Of a stretch of 64,000 bases of DNA, positions 63,321-64,000 are shown piece by piece (positions within the stretch are counted from its first letter, which is position 1; every line of letters begins with the position of its first letter). Origin of the DNA: Prostheceraeus crozeri. Taxonomy: Eukaryota; Platyhelminthes; Polycladida; Euryleptidae. The position numbers were made by a program, and so were the translations under genes. Location of the stretch: assembly GCA_907163375.1 (NCBI GenBank), contig CAJQUW010015583.1, positions 1 through 64,000 on the forward strand, given 5' to 3'. The notes beneath the pieces were generated by a model. That model was not told the origin of the DNA and ran no database searches. It saw only the letters and a program-made list of their open reading frames with translations.

Positions 63321-64000
63321 TCAGTTGAGCCAGCATTTCTCTGAGTCGTTTCTCTTCTCTACGCACAAGCACTGTTGAATCGGATTTATGAAAACCCTGC
63401 CAAACGCCTCCAAAAAATCATCATCGGTTCGAACTTTTCTTTGAGAATATAACATAACATTCCTGTCATTCTTTTCCGAAAAAGTGACCTTTAATAAACG
63501 TGGTCTTTGATTAATTCTGCGACCAAGACGTGCGCATTGTTTTATTTCTGTGTGTGTATCAGATTCAGTGATGAACTTATAGATTTGTTGTACTTTACTG
63601 GGATCGTCATCAAGTATGTCGGTATCATACATAACATTTTCTTCGGGCACTCCAGATATAATTAGATTGCATTCGCGTTGTTGTGCTTCATGCTTCTCTA
63701 GCAGGTGCCTCTCTCATGTTGATCAATAATAGTGCCTTTCATCTTGTCCAATTCGACACTGACACGGAGTTGCTGTCTTAATAGCTCCAATTCTTGATTC
63801 TATAGCAGTTACTTTGTGAAGAATGACGTCTAATTTTGCTGTCAAATTCAGCTCAATTTGAGAAATAGCTTCTTGGAGCTTGCGACCAACTATTTCTTCC
63901 AATTTAGAGATGGAAATGTGTTGATCAGTCTCGTCCTTGCTTTGGGCACTCTTTGGTCTAAGTTCTCGCTCTGTAGGAGTTCCCCTTTCTGATTTAGACA
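63321..64000 (-). pseudogene. LINE ORF1-like protein, continues past the window
   Basis: Right to left: a predicted coiled coil (KLEEIVGRKLQEAISQIELN and KVTAIESRI), a frameshift near 63760-63690, then ECNLIISGVPEENVMYD and CARLGRRINQRPRLLKVTFSE, the RNA-recognition-like core of L1/CR1-type ORF1 proteins. It belongs with the ORF2 at 60254-63068. The 5' end lies beyond 64000. Confidence 0.75.

Overview
The window is nuclear DNA of an invertebrate animal (my inference). Support for that: introns with GT-AG borders, one probable host exon, and a dense load of animal-type mobile elements (non-LTR retrotransposons, Penelope-like elements, hAT transposons, MITE-like palindromes). There are no rRNA, tRNA or CRISPR signals. 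The species cannot be told from the sequence.

Layout. 1-20,585 is AT-rich, gene-poor DNA with retroelement remnants, several palindromic MITE-like repeats, the last exon of an ABCB6-like transporter (5165-5276) and a very odd tract at 9950-11349 with almost no G on the + strand. A decayed LINE lies at 17.5-20.0 kb. 20,592-44,632 is one complete Polinton/Maverick element, a virus-like self-synthesising transposon, with ~760-bp nearly identical terminal inverted repeats and a perfect 6-bp target duplication (AATAAA). 44,640-64,000 holds paired hAT-type non-autonomous elements, a decayed hAT transposase gene, a long palindromic repeat with a nested MITE, Penelope-like remnants and a second decayed LINE.

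The Polinton encodes protein-primed family B DNA polymerase, chromodomain integrase, packaging ATPase, adenain-type protease, major capsid protein, two related minor-capsid-type proteins, basic core-like proteins, a probable DEDDh exonuclease and two RING-like proteins. All its main reading frames are open, so it is young. Four things stand out. (1) Three minus-strand copies of a 67-nt sequence fold as HDV-like self-cleaving ribozymes, one downstream of each of three accessory genes that each have a TATA box and no AATAAA signal. (2) A 181-residue two-repeat TATA-binding-protein-like protein shares DNA, in another frame, with the C-terminal half of a neighbour. (3) A one-codon leader exon (ATG then GTAAGT) precedes acceptors beginning GCATC or GCTTC at three genes. 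(4) The motif ATGCAAA sits 20-45 bases before the first gene of five structural gene groups and before one single gene. Read together (inference), the element may run two or three expression programmes: TATA/CCAAT plus leader splicing for replication genes, TATA plus ribozyme 3' ends for accessory genes, and an ATGCAAA class, possibly served by its own TBP-like factor, for virion genes.
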